Positions 1-12,300 of a DNA stretch of 64,000 bases are shown one piece after another. Position numbers and translations under genes: made by a program. The notes under the pieces are model-generated. The model was not told the DNA's origin. It was given only the letters and a program-made list of their open reading frames with translations, and searched no databases. The first letter of the stretch is position 1. Every line of letters begins with the position of its first letter. The stretch is from NCBI GenBank assembly GCA_030765065.1, contig CM060990.1, forward strand, positions 419,067,198 to 419,131,197, in the 5' to 3' direction. The stretch comes from Deroplatys truncata. Its lineage: Eukaryota; Arthropoda; Insecta; Mantodea; Mantidae.

Positions 1-390
1 AGTACTCTCATCCGGCATTGACATCCTTGTGTATTTTTCAAGAAATCCCTTGAAGGCTGGATGGTTTACCTTATTGAGTGGAATTCCTGCTTGCGTAAGA
101 GTTGCACACAATACAATGTTTAATTCCTTCAAATTTTGGCTTTTTGAAGAACTCTGTTGAAACGCATTTCGTAATAGAGGTTGCCGTGATTTGTTTGCTT
201 GAAGAGTCTTGTTCATTTGATGCTTAGAGCTGGAAATGTGTTGTTTGATGCGATCTCGCTGGTGTTTTTCATCTAACAAAATTCCTGAATCACAAATAGT
301 ACATCGCATAACAGTTCCACCAGTGTCTATGAAATCTTGTTTGTATTCCTCAGTCAGAACAATAAATCTAGCACTGGACACCTTTGGCAT
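1..390 (-). CDS. hAT transposase, N-terminal part with BED-like zinc finger (partial)
   Basis: Start codon is the CAT at 388-390; the reading frame stays open for 130 codons to the window edge. The product begins MPKVSSARFIVLTEEYKQDF. It then carries a C2H2/BED-like finger (CTIC, then an H-x4-H pair in QHISSSKH), followed by a stretch around NHPAFKDFLEKYT that is typical of CGBP1-like hAT transposases. Such proteins bind the element ends and cut and paste the DNA in the nucleus. Unlike copy B (43359 onward), which is frameshifted just after the first Cys pair, this copy keeps the finger in one frame. Whether the whole gene is intact cannot be seen here. Confidence 0.75.
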   Translation of the reverse strand, partial: MPKVSSARFIVLTEEYKQDFIDTGGTVMRCTICDSGILLDEKHQRDRIKQHISSSKHQMNKTLQANKSRQPLLRNAFQQSSSKSQNLKELNIVLCATLTQAGIPLNKVNHPAFKGFLEKYTRMSMPDEST

Positions 391-1164
391 GGTAAAATCT
401 AGTACTTAGTACACTCGTTTGGAGAGCTAATACTAGTTCACTTGCTAACACATGCGACTGTCACACAACTCACTCTTGCGTCCTTTAGTTGTCCAAATTC
501 TCTTATGACACCGCGACAATTACCAGAATATCCTCACTCATGCTGGAACTTCAGTCTCAGCGATTTCTAGTAGTTACGAGCAGAACCCAGTCTTAATAAT
601 TCTCGGAACTGCGCGGGTGAGGTTACTGCCGTCTCTGCGTGCCCAGCCTTCGCCTCCACGCAAACAGATGACGTCTCTCAAAGTAAGAAACTCACATTCA
701 CGAACAGCAGGCTACTGATTCTGGTGGGATACAATCACTCATTGTCAATTGCATTATTGCGGGCTACTTTATAGCGGCAACGCCAGAGAAAGAGGTTTTC
801 GTCGAACACACAATTATTTTCCATTGTTGTGGGTGTGCTTTCAATTCCCGCGCAGGGTTTACTGAAAGAGGTAGGCTTACTATTCGCACGTACACAGCAA
901 GCTGAGGAGACGTTAATTGAAAGTTAAAGAATAGATTGGAATGAAACTTAAAAGAAAAAAGGGGAAAAAGGGGATTATGGGCATGGTTGGGGGAAATTGG
1001 GATAAAGACGCCAAAAAGTGGTAAGGGTCCCCAAAAAGGGATAAAGGTGTGAGAAAAAATGCCTTTTTTCGCAACCAGAAACAAAATTTCACACTGTGAT
1101 ATCCTTCTGCACAGCTTTAACTTACCCTAAGAAAAAAGGTGCGCACCTAAAAATCCTAACCCTG
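1..1164 (-). mobile_element. hAT element, 5' part (copy A), continues past window edge
   Basis: This stretch is an inverted, highly similar copy of the first ~1.16 kb of the complete hAT at 42586-45723. Its outer end at 1141-1164 reads gcacctaaaaatcctaaccctg, the reverse complement of the other copy's terminal repeat. The non-coding leader (about 391-1164) and the N-terminal transposase codons (390 down to 1) follow the same order as in copy B. The rest of the element and its 8-bp target duplication lie outside the window. Confidence 0.9.
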
Positions 1165-2844
1165 GTGATGACTAAAGCCCGGATTTCCATGCACTATCAA
1201 ACCTAAAAATATGCATGATTCATTCACTATCTTATCTCCAAATATGTACAATGAAGGGCGAAACGTGCTCTATCAGAATTCCACACTGCACTGCAATGCA
1301 TTTTATTCTCTTTTTAAGCAATATACAAGTTTTTCCTAATTCTGCTCACTATATCTCATGCGTTAAACAGTAAGGACATTCTTGAAAGCAGGAAATAGCT
1401 TTCTACTTCACAAGAAGTGACAGGTGCATACATAAGAGAAGAAATTTGACTGCGAGTAGGATCGATTTAAATGTCTTTTGTACTTTCCCCACAAATTAGA
1501 TCTTTCACTGTTTTCACGAATTTTAGATCAGGATTTGAACTAAGTACTGTCTTAAGTTTTTCCCTAGCTGAAGCCACCATTTCTCCACAACACGACTCTA
1601 ACGATAATTCAACATATTCAACCATGGCTAGTTACTACTGGTGGTAATCCTCTTGCTCCTTGCTCTTGCTCCTAATTTTGCTATTGCAGTAAGCAGGATA
1701 CTAAAGTTAGATTTTATGTACTAGGTGCTATTGTACACTCTTGTCGTTAAATGGTACCTGCGCATGTTGAATGCATGCTGCATAATTGACTGCAAAACTG
1801 TCTACAACCTAAAGCCGAAGAATATTCAAACTAATGAAAAGTATGAAATTGACGATTACATTTCTGCATAAATTTACTCTAAATTATATGTTTGCGGAGT
1901 GATACGACTACTTACCCAATCAAGTGCATCAAAATTGTCGCAGTAAAACATTGCAGCATTTATCCAGGTAGGTACATCGCCTGTTCTTACAGGCTGCGGT
2001 GGTAAAGCTATAGTACAGCAACTTAGAAAAACCCCTTGGAGGGGTAATTCACCTGGTCATGTATTCCGCCTCTCTGTCTTAGGTGGGCATGCCTCTTGAG
2101 TCGCTGTTTATGCACCACACGCCATAGTTTCGCCTAGCCCGTGTTTTATTTTGCTCTCACAAAATCGTTTATCACTATCCAACTGTAGAGGCAGGACTAA
2201 AGACAGAAGAGCATTGCAACAAAAATGCTGTTTGTCGATTGCTGCGACAGGCCACGCAAAGAGCAAGATGCGCGGGCGTGAAAACTGTTTGCATATAACT
2301 AGTGATAGTAGTTCACATACATACGGTATTATCATGGGGTATCTTCCAAAAGTTAATTCACACTTTTTAAAGTATTCAGAGCCTTCACTCCCCCATCTAT
2401 CTCTTCAAGAAAAAAAGTTCCTCGCTAATTGGTTTTCATAATGCCAATTATTTCAATTGAAGTTTAACAAAGAAAACTAGCGGCTTTATTTTTTTTACAA
2501 GGAGACCAATCACACATCCTCATCATCTCGGAACTGTGCTCTTTAACATACCTCTTACAGAACTGGAATAATGATTTTAGTTTTGGGGTTATCACGATGT
2601 AAACAAGAAGCTATTACATTTTTCTACACTATAAAATTGCTGTGTTCACAACAGTGGCGTGACACTTGTTTCCCGCGTATCAGCCCACTTTCCACTTTAA
2701 GACACCTCATTGGATAACCCAGTAGCTAAACTCAAAAGACAAGTAGAGTGGGGGCGATTTATCCCTCCTGAATACTGGCGCAGTCCGTAGATGGAGGGAT
2801 TTTACTAAGTTATTATACTATACTTCTGCTACCATATTGCTTTA
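1165..2844. other. Unassigned AT-rich non-coding DNA
   Basis: No convincing gene. Short ORFs on both strands at 2108-2441 overlap each other and resemble nothing known to me. Bases 1168-1195, next to the hAT end, match in inverted orientation a segment at 4494-4521 (gcatggaaatcc...ctttag). Confidence 0.5.
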
Positions 2845-3961
2845 TTCAGCTATGCGTGCAGGGGCTTTCAAAAATACCTATAATGTGAACAGATTATGCC
2901 AGTACATGATGCAATCAATCCAATTATATGTACTATCAGAGCTTCAGAAATTATGTTATGCATTTCTTTATCTTCTTCGCGAGGATATATCAATGTATTC
3001 ACATTGTCGTATTTCAAACGTATTATTTCGACTACTCGATTCAGCGCATGGGCAAGACATGTTCTATGCTTCAGGTTTGGATAAAAATCTTAATCGCTTT
3101 TCCAGCCTTGATCATGTATGGCGCAACATCACTCAGGAACAACAGAATCATTTCTTTGTTTAAATTCGTTGCCCATACAACTCCTAAATATGAATAAAAT
3201 ATCTAAATATCGCTACACTTAAAAACGGGACGCTTACAAGTTTAAGAAAAAGTAATAAATTAATATTACTAACGCACTCCTTCATCAAAGAATTTTGCAA
3301 TTGTAGTAGAGTGGTTAGCTTTTTGGACAACTTTGCTGCACTCAAGATGAGGTTGGCCTGGTCCGTCCTCAGTTTTCCAATTACCAAATTTACAACATAT
3401 CGGCATAATGAATCCGTAGTTTCATCCACACAAGCCTGTATGTTTGAATTTCCTATGTCGATTTCGAATTTCATCCAAAAACTTGTTTCAAATGAAAGTG
3501 CTATTTATAAATAACGAAATTGTTTTTGTAAAATGATTATTAATGAAAATCTCTAGTTCTTGTATAAGCAAGAAGTGTATTTAATGAAAGACACATTCTT
3601 CATATACTTACTTATATGACCTTTCAAGATAATTTTTTCGTAATGTTGGATCTGGAATACTATTGTTAATGTATTTCTCTACTAATTAACTCAATGCGGG
3701 ATTTGAAAGCTTCTGGATTGGTATATTAGCTCCACGGCATAAATCCATAAAAATTCTATTTGGAGCAGGTTTAGTTGGGAGTTGTGCCGATAAAAGATTA
3801 GACGCTTGATATCTTGCTATTTGTCGTTTCATCTTTGTAATGTGTGAAGCAGATGCTACATGCTGATCAACTTGAAACTTTTTGGAACACTGAACCTGTA
3901 ATTTAAATATTAAAATATTTGCGAATGAGCTTTTCAGCAACATCACATAAATATGGCACAA
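2845..3961 (-). pseudogene. Decayed CGBP1-like hAT transposase relic
   Basis: Read on the minus strand from 3961 down, the pieces line up in hAT order. A Cys/His finger comes first (CSKKFQVDQHVASASH). Next is a segment with FMDLCRGANIPIQKLSNPA. Then at 3474-3184 comes IQACVDETTDSLCRYVVN, which parallels IIVDETIDSMERYVLN in the hAT at 43773. A further piece lies around 3150-2860 (SDVAPYMIKAGKAIKIF, then CLAHALNRVVEIIRLKYDN after a frameshift). Stops and frameshifts separate the blocks, and the C-terminal dimerisation region was not found. It belongs to the same broad group as the copies at 1-1164 and 42586-45723 but is clearly older. Confidence 0.7.
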
Positions 3962-4802
3962 ATAAAGGGGCTCGATGTTTGGTTTAAGGCATTAAGAATG
4001 GTTATGAAAAGTAAAATACATTAGCACTTACGTTTTTGTTATAGCAGTCAGAATACACAGTCTGTCCTTAGAAATTCCTTTCCCTCAATCCATTTACGCA
4101 AAAGTTCTCTTCTTGAACTTTTCACAGGTGGCATAACAACACTTAATAATGCGACCCAGATGTACACCAATCTGTGGTATTCAAACGGCAAACTTTCTCT
4201 TTTGCCTTTTTCTTTCAGCGGAAGCTGACGGGGGTGGTGGTGCTGTATGCACGATAACATATTATGCACTAAAACCATAAAATGACGATTTACATGCATT
4301 AAAACCGTCTAGATACGTTATATTAAACAAAACAAAATCCAAAACATGCATTATGCATGAATTTTGTCCTAAAACGGCCAAAATATGCAAACATGCACGG
4401 AAAAAGTATTGTTATTTGGAATCCATAAGTCATGAAATGAAAAACTACAAGGTTTGAGAAGTGTAACCGAAGTATATACATAATAGCATGCATTTGCATG
4501 GAAATCCAGCCTTTAGTGATGACGATAGCGCTATATGGCATTCTTATTGTGATGCATGCTCAGTATTAGTGCTTTTAGTGGTAGATGTTCCTTTTGCTGA
4601 TTGATTTGCTAATGTTGTTAAGCAGTAATGGTGGTTTAGGTGTAATGGACTATTTATTTTGGCTGTGAAGGTACTTATAAAATTATGTGGTTAGTACTGG
4701 TGGTCCCTGCGGCGCTAGATGTCAGCATTGAAGGTTCAGGTGATGCAGTCATCATGTGCATTTTTCCGATGTATTTAGACTGAGTTCAACACCGGAGGTT
4801 AT
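3962..4802. other. Non-coding DNA, possible 5' end of the hAT relic
   Basis: No gene seen. Bases 4240-4520 are rich in atgcat and aaaac words, and 4494-4521 contains tgcatggaaatccagccttt, similar to sequence next to hAT copy A. This may be the worn terminal region of the relic at 2845-3961. Confidence 0.35.
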
Positions 4803-6263
4803 GGGTCGAATTCATAGTCGTCGCATATTTCAAGGAAGTTCTTAAGCATTGATTTTCAATACACAGACGCCACTGTTTCAGGCGAATAAGGAATTGCTTA
4901 TTCATATAAGGAAGCTGGGACCTCCGCTTATATGCAATAAGGAGAGCCGACGCCATCTTGCATCAACTGCCTTCAACGTAGGTAAAGGGTAATAGCGATT
5001 TCGTGGAATATAAATGGCATTTCATAACGAAATTGTACTGCGCATTAATAAACGTACTTGAGCGATTTGCTGATTTCACTTGAAACGTATAGGGATGCCG
5101 AATTTAAGAAGCGATACTGGTTTACCAAAGCAGCTGTTGTAATAATCTAATGCCTCTGCTAAACAACGTAATCTTAACAGAGGTTATGAAGTCGCAACGT
5201 GAGGCAGGTTTACTTGAAAAGATAATGCATAGGATCTCTGTGCTATAACACAATCCGTATGTTTTCTGTTCAGACATTTTCTCATTTATGTTGTCCAGTG
5301 TCCTTAGGTCCCTAGTAAACCAGATTCCGCTGCATTTATTCAGAATCATTTAATAAAATCCTAAAAATAAAATGCGGCAGCATTTCTGCAATAAATAAAT
5401 TACATCTCTGCAGCTTTTTCTCGATCCAATTGCCCATTTTGCATAATCACTACGACTGCAAGGGATCACTGAACAAGTCACATGTCTTCACTATTAATTT
5501 GCAATTATACGTTGGGTTATCCCAATCTTGAACAGAAGTTTACAGATTTCGCATGTAAAACCGCTGTTCAAGCCAAACATTGTAAGTTATTGGCTACTTT
5601 GCTTTTCTGCTTGCTGCTAGATGGTGTAGTAATTGCATTTGTTGTGCGCAGATAGTTGTAAATACTTCTAGCTACTAACACTTTACGCTAGAAAGTGGGT
5701 TTTCAGTTTTAAAACAGTCTACGAATGAATACCACTTAAGGCCTGTACATCGCATAGCGTCCGATTGCCTGCATTCTACGATATCTTTGTATCACAGCAG
5801 CAACTCTTTTAGTTGGTTTCTTTCCTGCTCGCTGAAATGTTTTTCTTTTGGCATGTTTTGGACCTAACTAATGTAACTGTTTAACTAACACTACAAACCC
5901 GAAACTAAACTTACAATCTACTTGATTTTAAACTAAAGTTAATTAATATATGTACCAATTAAAACTAGCGAACTTCTACCACGTGTTCAACAACTGTTAT
6001 GAACAAAACAACGGATATGGAAATGGCGGCTGGCTATGTGGTCACCTGCATGTTCGTTTACACATTCCTTCGCGCATACGAGTGACTGTGAAACAGCTGA
6101 ACCATATTGCCACATGTGCTTCGGAAATAAGTAAGCATTTAGCGCTGAGCGTATAAGTACCGTCTATGTATACCAAATGGCAATAAGCGTTTCCTTATCA
6201 GAAGGAAATACTTATTGTTTAAGCATCTCCGTTTCACATAAGCAACGACTATGAATTCGATCC
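4803..6263. mobile_element. PIF/Harbinger-like DNA element, non-autonomous
   Basis: Imperfect terminal inverted repeats of about 35-40 bp bound this 1461-bp unit. The left end reads gggtcgaattcatagtcgtc and the right end read inward is ggatcgaattcatagtcgtt. Both ends are flanked by the trinucleotide tat (4800-4802 and 6264-6266), consistent with the 3-bp duplications of PIF/Harbinger. The interior is non-coding except for a minus-strand SANT/Myb relic at 5745-5854. No DDE nuclease was seen. The superfamily call rests on the TIR/TSD style and the SANT relic together. Confidence 0.6.
5745..5854 (-). pseudogene. Zeste-type Myb/SANT DNA-binding domain relic
   Basis: From the ATG at 5854 the minus strand encodes MPKEKHFSEQERNQLKELLL, then a stop, then YKDIVECRQSDAMR. 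The pattern F-S-E-x-E ... L-x-x-L-V/L ... Y-K-D-x-V-E-x-x-x-x-D matches the start of the Myb/SANT-like domain of zeste-like proteins. PIF/Harbinger elements carry such a protein alongside the nuclease. The fragment ends after about 35 codons and has an in-frame stop, so it is not functional. Its position inside the TIR-bounded unit is what supports it. Confidence 0.5.
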
Positions 6264-8164
6264 TATATGTCTGCAATGCGTCATATCTATTGATGACGTG
6301 CTGATCATTTTAGACTGTGAGGCCAGTTCAGCTGGTTTTGCTGGTCATAGATATATTCAAGACTATATGAAATAAATATAGTTTACTTCAATCAGATACA
6401 GTATTTCCTGAAAAGGAAACGCTTTTAATTACAAGAATGTGCTGTGAATTATTCTAACTTGAAATTCGTGTTTACATCAGGGTTCGCAGTAATGGTGTTC
6501 TGTACTGCAATAACTAAAAACAGACCAAATTCATTTCTTTCCTTGCTTACTTCAATTTATTTATTTATTAATTAAGCCTTATATAACTGAATAGCTTCTC
6601 ATTTGCTGAAATACCACGGGTTGCTTCAGCAACATTTAAATCACATTCTAGTTATTTACACCGTTGCGTACTAATTTAGGCTGTATATAACCAACTAGCG
6701 TATGTATTACAGCTCCAGCGACATGGAGCAGGCAAAATATATCTTGGGATAAGATGGTTACAGCTAATACTTTAAGGGTTTCCACCTACAAAATGTGATT
6801 TTTATACCTTTGCTTAGAAAACAGTGTTTCCTTTATCAAAAAAAACAATGCTTTCTGCATTTTATTTGTCTTCATAGCTTTTAGACGCAACGTAAAATTA
6901 GGCTCATTTGCTGGACTTAATGCACCAGATCGCGTATTTTCGAGAATACTAAGTTTTTATGTAAACAATAAAAAGCTGAAACTATTGGTTTATCCGCTTA
7001 CAACTGCTGATCAACATGCTTGTTCAGTTAAATATTAGCATGGCTTTCTAATGAAGGACAGGACAAACAGCCGTGCACCGCAGCTACAAAAATATGTTCA
7101 ATGCAACACTTGATGATGACCATCATCATCATCATCGTTCGTATTCATTAAGGAAACTCTCCATCACACTGAACTACCAATCCCTTATGAACAAAAGGAA
7201 CGCCACAACATAACATTTATCACCACTCATGTCCACGGGATTCCATTGATTCCTAAGTGGAAAATGCCGGGCTTCTTTCTGAAAATGACCGCACTACACA
7301 CTGGCTGTATAATGGAAACCGGACCACAATGACCGCTTTTAGTATTAAATTCTTAGTGTCACAGAGTTCATAAAATCATCTTCTCAATATGTAAGCTGCT
7401 GATGTAATTAGGCTCAAGTTGTCGAAGAGTGGACGAAAAGTGTGTCCTCTGCTGTCAGATTTTGGGAAGTACTATAACAGAGTTTCTTCCATTCTATACA
7501 GATCAACAGTTGCATTGACGAAATGAACAAAATGTAGACATATTCTGGTGATTTGTAAGATTATGGGTAATAGCAGAACAGTAGACTGGAGGTCACACCT
7601 TTTATGTAGAAAAAAGAAAGAAAGAAATCAAAACAAAAAAGAAGTGAGCTGCGCCTCTAACATTGATAATACAGGGTATTTTCTTGGCAAGTGCTCTTTT
7701 TATCCATGCGCGAGAAAAACTTTAGCTGGGGAAATGATGCCGAAAGGGCCGACGTGAAAACCTTGCATTACAGTAAGATGATGCTGCTCTCAGACAAAAA
7801 ACCCATCTCCTGTACGTTATGGCTCACTCAAACTCGGCAGCAGGAATTCTTACAATGTCTCAATGGATGATGTATTTTATTTGCGGTAATGTAAGATGAT
7901 TGGAACGGTTCACTGATCTTCTCCTAGAACTTTTACTTTCTAAAACCGAATCCGAAGAATAAATGCATTCGTGGTCACGTGAGCGACCTTTCTTGCAGGT
8001 GGTGTAGAGTAAGGGAACATTGCAATAAAACTGTCAAACAACAAATGTGGTGAGCCTATTCCTGTTAAAATAATTTTACAAAGCATTCTCTCTTCCGACA
8101 GATGATCTACCATGTTAATTTGTGCGACCATAATACCTGCTGCCAGGATCTTGACCCAGCAACA
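6264..8164. other. Unassigned AT-rich non-coding DNA
   Basis: No gene or bounded repeat recognised. There is a short (atc)n tract near 7118-7137 and A-rich runs near 7608-7640. Small ORFs here have no recognisable content. Confidence 0.5.
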
Positions 8165-8401
8165 GCAGTGTCTCTCTGTTCCCGAGGTCGGGGGTTCAAA
8201 TCCGGCGGAAGGCGATGGATTTTTTCGTGCGTAAAAATCATTCCGAAGATAAGTAAGCTGGTGGTCCCATGTCGTACATTTACGGCACATAAAAGAACCT
8301 CAAGTCCGAGCAAAATTTCCGATCTTTCACGCCCAATGTAGAATGGGACGCTATGAAACATGGCAGTTAGAGCGTCCATAAATAAAGCTCAATTTAATTT
8401 C
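8165..8401 (+). repeat. tRNA-derived SINE (family 1), degraded head
   Basis: Shares the family body: cccgaggtcg, a B-box-like ggttcaaatccgg at 8193-8205, gatggattttttcg, gtcgtacatttacggcacat, aaagaacctcaag, tctttcacgcccaatgtagaatggg and the tail ccataaataaagctcaattt. The tRNA-like head is interrupted or divergent. A block of the middle (the cttccttcggaag stem region) is also missing. Confidence 0.85.
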
Positions 8402-9102
8402 AGTGCTGGTTCACTTTCCAGTGGGAAAGTTTTATTTTTGATATAAGGAGTAGCTCTCCTCGAAAACTTTCCAATGTCAATTTCAGACAACTGTGCTGCA
8501 ACAAGTAGTTGAAGTTTAAAACTTCCCAATATTTTCAGTTTTTCCTCGTTATTTTATGCCCATTTTCTCCTCAATTCTCTCTTAATATGATACCCGCTTT
8601 GCTCTTTCTATAAGCATTTGTTTTCCTTGTGTCAGGTATATAAAATAGTCAACTATACTGTTTGCCACAAGGTGCATGTGAGGTGTTGTATTGTGGAATA
8701 CTTTCATTACATTAAGTTAATAAATGTCATGGCTGACAAGCAATCTTCCACCAATGTAGAAAAACAAATGCGGCAACCCATTAAAAAGTGCATAAGAAGA
8801 TAAACGAAATATGTGTATTTAAAATAAAATCAATCCTGTTCATTTTAATTTTAATATTCTAATAAATTGAGTTCATTTCCTTTATTTCAATATTAATCAA
8901 TATATATTACCAGCAAACAATCAATAAATGCACCGTGGACTCAAAAGTGTTGCACTCGAAAGTCTGTTACACTTACTCGTAACGTTCAAGGTGTTGCCAT
9001 CCGATCAGCATTTAATTACACACAATTAACAAGGTAAGGTCTTTTAGTAAAAACTCAAGTTTTGGAATAATAGTGTGATCGACCAAAAACAGTCTAATGC
9101 AA
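8402..9102. other. Unassigned non-coding DNA
   Basis: Low-complexity AT-rich sequence; no gene or repeat boundary recognised. Confidence 0.5.
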
Positions 9103-9175
9103 CTTGACTATAATGGTAATTAAGACGCTCATTTGAAAATTATGAATACTCCCATCTTAATTACTACCATTATAG
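9103..9175. repeat. Short inverted repeat / hairpin
   Basis: gactataatggtaattaaga at the left is mirrored by tcttaattactaccattatagtc at the right, with a ~30-nt loop. It could be a small palindromic MITE remnant; no target duplication was established. Confidence 0.6.
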
Positions 9176-10430
9176 TCTTGTATAATCAATCTATGTTACT
9201 TCTGCTCGGAATGTTTGTGTTGTGTTTCTTTTCTATTGAATCTTCAAACCTATAATGCTCATCATTTTCTAAAATCGTTGATGCATAGAAGTTGAAAATA
9301 AGCCAATATCATTGATAACATCAGTTATTCCTGAAGTCAACAGCGGTTTCATCCAGTTTTGATGCCAGGTGGAACAGTAATAAATATGCACTTCTGCCAA
9401 AATATGCAGGCACGCCACATTTCGTATGGTTTTATACTCTTAGTACTATGCATTAGAAGTTTATGAATGTAAAGCAAAATATAACTTTTTATTCATATTA
9501 TGGACCAGACGAACACAATGTTTAAACGCTAATGATCTCTAACTGTGGAATATATACAATTTGCATGCTGTCTGCTGGAATTTCCTCTCGTTGGCACTTA
9601 ATTCCCGCCATATCTCCACGTACTGCTGCTGCTGCTGCTGCTATGTGCTGGAGTTGTGCATTAAGTTTGGTTTTCTGTTTTTAACTTCTCCTTTGAACTT
9701 AAAAATGGCCGGACAACTACAATTAACCAGAACTGCGTAATTTCACTACTTCCATTCTGGTACTAAAGCTTTGACGAACAACTGCTTAGCGCAATACTGA
9801 ACATTTCCCAATTAAGTGCCGGTTCTACAAATTGCCGATAAAGCTATGTACCAAATTTCTTAGCAATTGGCGTTCTACAATCTCTGGATAACACTACTCG
9901 GAAGGTATCTTTGCCGATAAGTTTTCGGCTAGCTGGAGTATCCGATACGTCCATTAACCGACAAATAATTTTTCACAATTCTTATCACTAGCAATAGTAA
10001 TCATGGCAAAATTGTATTTATCAGACGATTACTAGGAAATAATGTCTCTGCATAACAGGAGAAAGTCTAAGATCACAACAGAGAGACAAAATTATTTCCA
10101 AAAGTTGGACGAAGACGACATTTATACGTTGTTTTATAAAAAAAATAGCTGGCTTACCCGACGTTTCACGGGTAGCTTTTTAAACTCGAATGACGTTTTA
10201 ATTAATTTCATATACCTCCCGCCGTTCTTTATGAAATCATTGTACGATCATCTCAAGTTTTTTTTAATCCTCCCATGTGCCCCCTTTTGTAATTTTGTAC
10301 AGTCCTTGCTATTCCCAATAATGGATGAAAAATCCCGATATTCACGCAAGCGGAGCGTCTGACTTCCCCCGACAGTTTTCGCAAGTAGATATGTTCTTTT
10401 TATAACTCCAATGTGTTCGTATTCTAATAC
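9176..10430. other. Non-coding DNA with short CTG tract
   Basis: Contains (ctg)n at about 9626-9643. The plus-strand ORF at 10042-10362 has no recognisable domain and biased composition; I do not call it a gene. Confidence 0.45.
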
Positions 10431-10605
10431 ACAGGCTTTGCCAACCTTTATTAGTATTTAAGTAATTTATGAATTGAAAGTGTTTTATAGTCTATGTCCG
10501 TCACAGACTTGTGTTTTTCAATGGTGAAAAATTATCGAAATCGGTTGAGTGGTTTTTAAGATTAACCCGCATACACATATACACAAATTTTTTCTCTTCA
10601 TAGTA
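10431..10605 (+). repeat. Possible 3' tail of an interspersed repeat
   Basis: The phrase atcgaaatcggttgagtggtttttaag followed by attaacccgcatacacatatacaca resembles the 3' tails of insect retroelements or MITEs that end in a 'compare ... cgcatacac' motif. No coding part or target duplication was found, so class is uncertain. Confidence 0.3.
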
Positions 10606-12089
10606 ATATTACTATAGTACAGATTTTGCCTTAGCAGGAGCTACATAAGGAAACGGGAAATCAACAGCAAATAGTCGCAACACATAGGTAAAAGCTATGT
10701 GAGCTATGACGCCATTGTCTCCCAACATTTTTCCCCCTTCAAGTAGCCGCACCAGACTTGTTATTCTTCGTGCAATCTTATATGCTTCTACGAGGTTTAA
10801 GAGTTTTTCGCAGTCGTCATGAGTGATGTGAGCCCTGCTTCGCTTCGCCACTTCCATTTTATTCTAAAACGATGACAAAAGAAAACATGTAATACACACA
10901 AACTTTCATTTGGTTTGTTGTCTGCCTCGCAAGGCAATTCTCGTTAATTTTCTAGTTTACGACTTCCCCAATTGTGGCGTTTCCGTCAAATTTAGAATGG
11001 CAAACTTAATACATCACAGGCTATATATCATATGGGATTGCTATTCAGAGAAAGCCGTGTGATTGTAGAACGAGAGCGTTGCTTATCGGCCATAACAGTT
11101 TATTTGGAGAATAGCCATAGGCAAGCTTATCGGGACGTTGTAGAGCCGGCCCATTGAGCGCATTTGTTAACAGATGAACTAAACCGTCAATTTGAATAAA
11201 ACAATAAAAGCGTTTGCATCTGTAGACACTGATCTGCAACTCTAAAAAAATATGACCTAGAGAAACAGCTAGACAAAACATAATAAATAAATAAAAAATT
11301 GAGCTCTTTGTGTGTAAGCCCTCTAAGTCCCAAGATTATGATAAGTTATTCTAATGATTTTTCACTAATGCCTACAAATCTATACGAACAATTACATTAC
11401 ATGTGAAAAATGTTTGTGGGTATATTGGAGATCTTATATCAATGACTTTTCATGCACTTTATTCGCCAAAGGGAAGGCAAAGTATTGTTGTTATGGAATG
11501 AAAAATTAAGACTTCTCTTTTGTACTAAGTGCAAAGAATGGCATGCTATATTGTTTTGCAAATTTCCTAGAAAAGAAATGAAACGTTGATATGCATAGTA
11601 TTTATCCATTTGTGCAGGGGTGGCGAAAACGAGATGAGACATTTGGCCTCCCTTCACTTGCCCCCATAAGAGTAGTCGATTTAAATTGCACGTGTATTGT
11701 ACGTGCTAAGTAATACCATATAGGTTGCGTTTTCCTCCTGCGATTCGGGGAAGGAGGTCATTCGCCACACCTGCATAGTCAAGGAGTACAGTAGAGTACA
11801 TTTTGCAACTTTTTTGGTACTGTTTGTGAATGGCAGAAATAACTCATAAATAATTATTATACATCATACAGCACACAAATTTTTGCTTAGAACCATCTAA
11901 TATGGCATAGCAAACGCAAGTATGAGAGGGTTACAATAGAAATGCAACAACCGCATTAATACAATCACAAACACAATTGTCAAATATATACTAATTTTCA
12001 CGAATTCTAAACTTGATCTCTCTAAATGAGTGAAGCTATAGCGCAGCAGAAAATCTGTGTAGTGCATCGAACCACCAGGTTATTTCATT
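10606..12089. other. Unassigned non-coding DNA
   Basis: Minus-strand ORFs at 10612-10857 (81 codons) and 11045-11281 (78 codons) are open but have no domain I recognise and no neighbouring exon signals that fix a gene model. Confidence 0.4.
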
Positions 12090-12300
12090 GTGTACAACAC
12101 TAGGCCATTTTATTATACCACAGTGCACAACTGTGATGCAATTATTTCACTGCCTACAACACTGGTTTCCCACATTGTCATGCTGCACAACATCGGCATA
12201 AAGGACACTACAATATCGGTCCACAGGAATAATTTCGCTAAGGTGGATCCTATCGTGTTCCAACTGTGCACCGATTTGAGTCCCCTCCGTTTCGTGGCGT
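12090..12300. repeat. Degenerate minisatellite, block 1 (~30-bp spacing)
   Basis: Recurring anchors of the form (t/g)(t/c)acaacat/act(c/t)gg occur near 12090, 12123, 12152, 12182 and 12210, separated by about 30 bp with many substitutions. The same anchors recur at 13725-14330. Confidence 0.5.

Noticed and set aside
764-1084. 106-codon minus-strand ORF in the hAT leader
   Set aside because: It lies in the non-coding 5' region shared with 42668-42868, where the matching ORF is on the opposite strand of the element and differs in length; composition is T/P/F-rich low complexity.
8107-8379. ORFs on both strands over SINE copies (also 13255-13490, 27664-27957, 28476-28701, 30931-31172, 53160-53465)
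   Set aside because: They follow the SINE body and recur wherever a copy lies; SINEs do not encode proteins.
10612-10857. 81-codon minus-strand ORF starting MEVAKRSRAHITHDD
   Set aside because: Looks protein-like at first, but no family is recognised, no splice sites tie it to a gene, and no second copy was seen.
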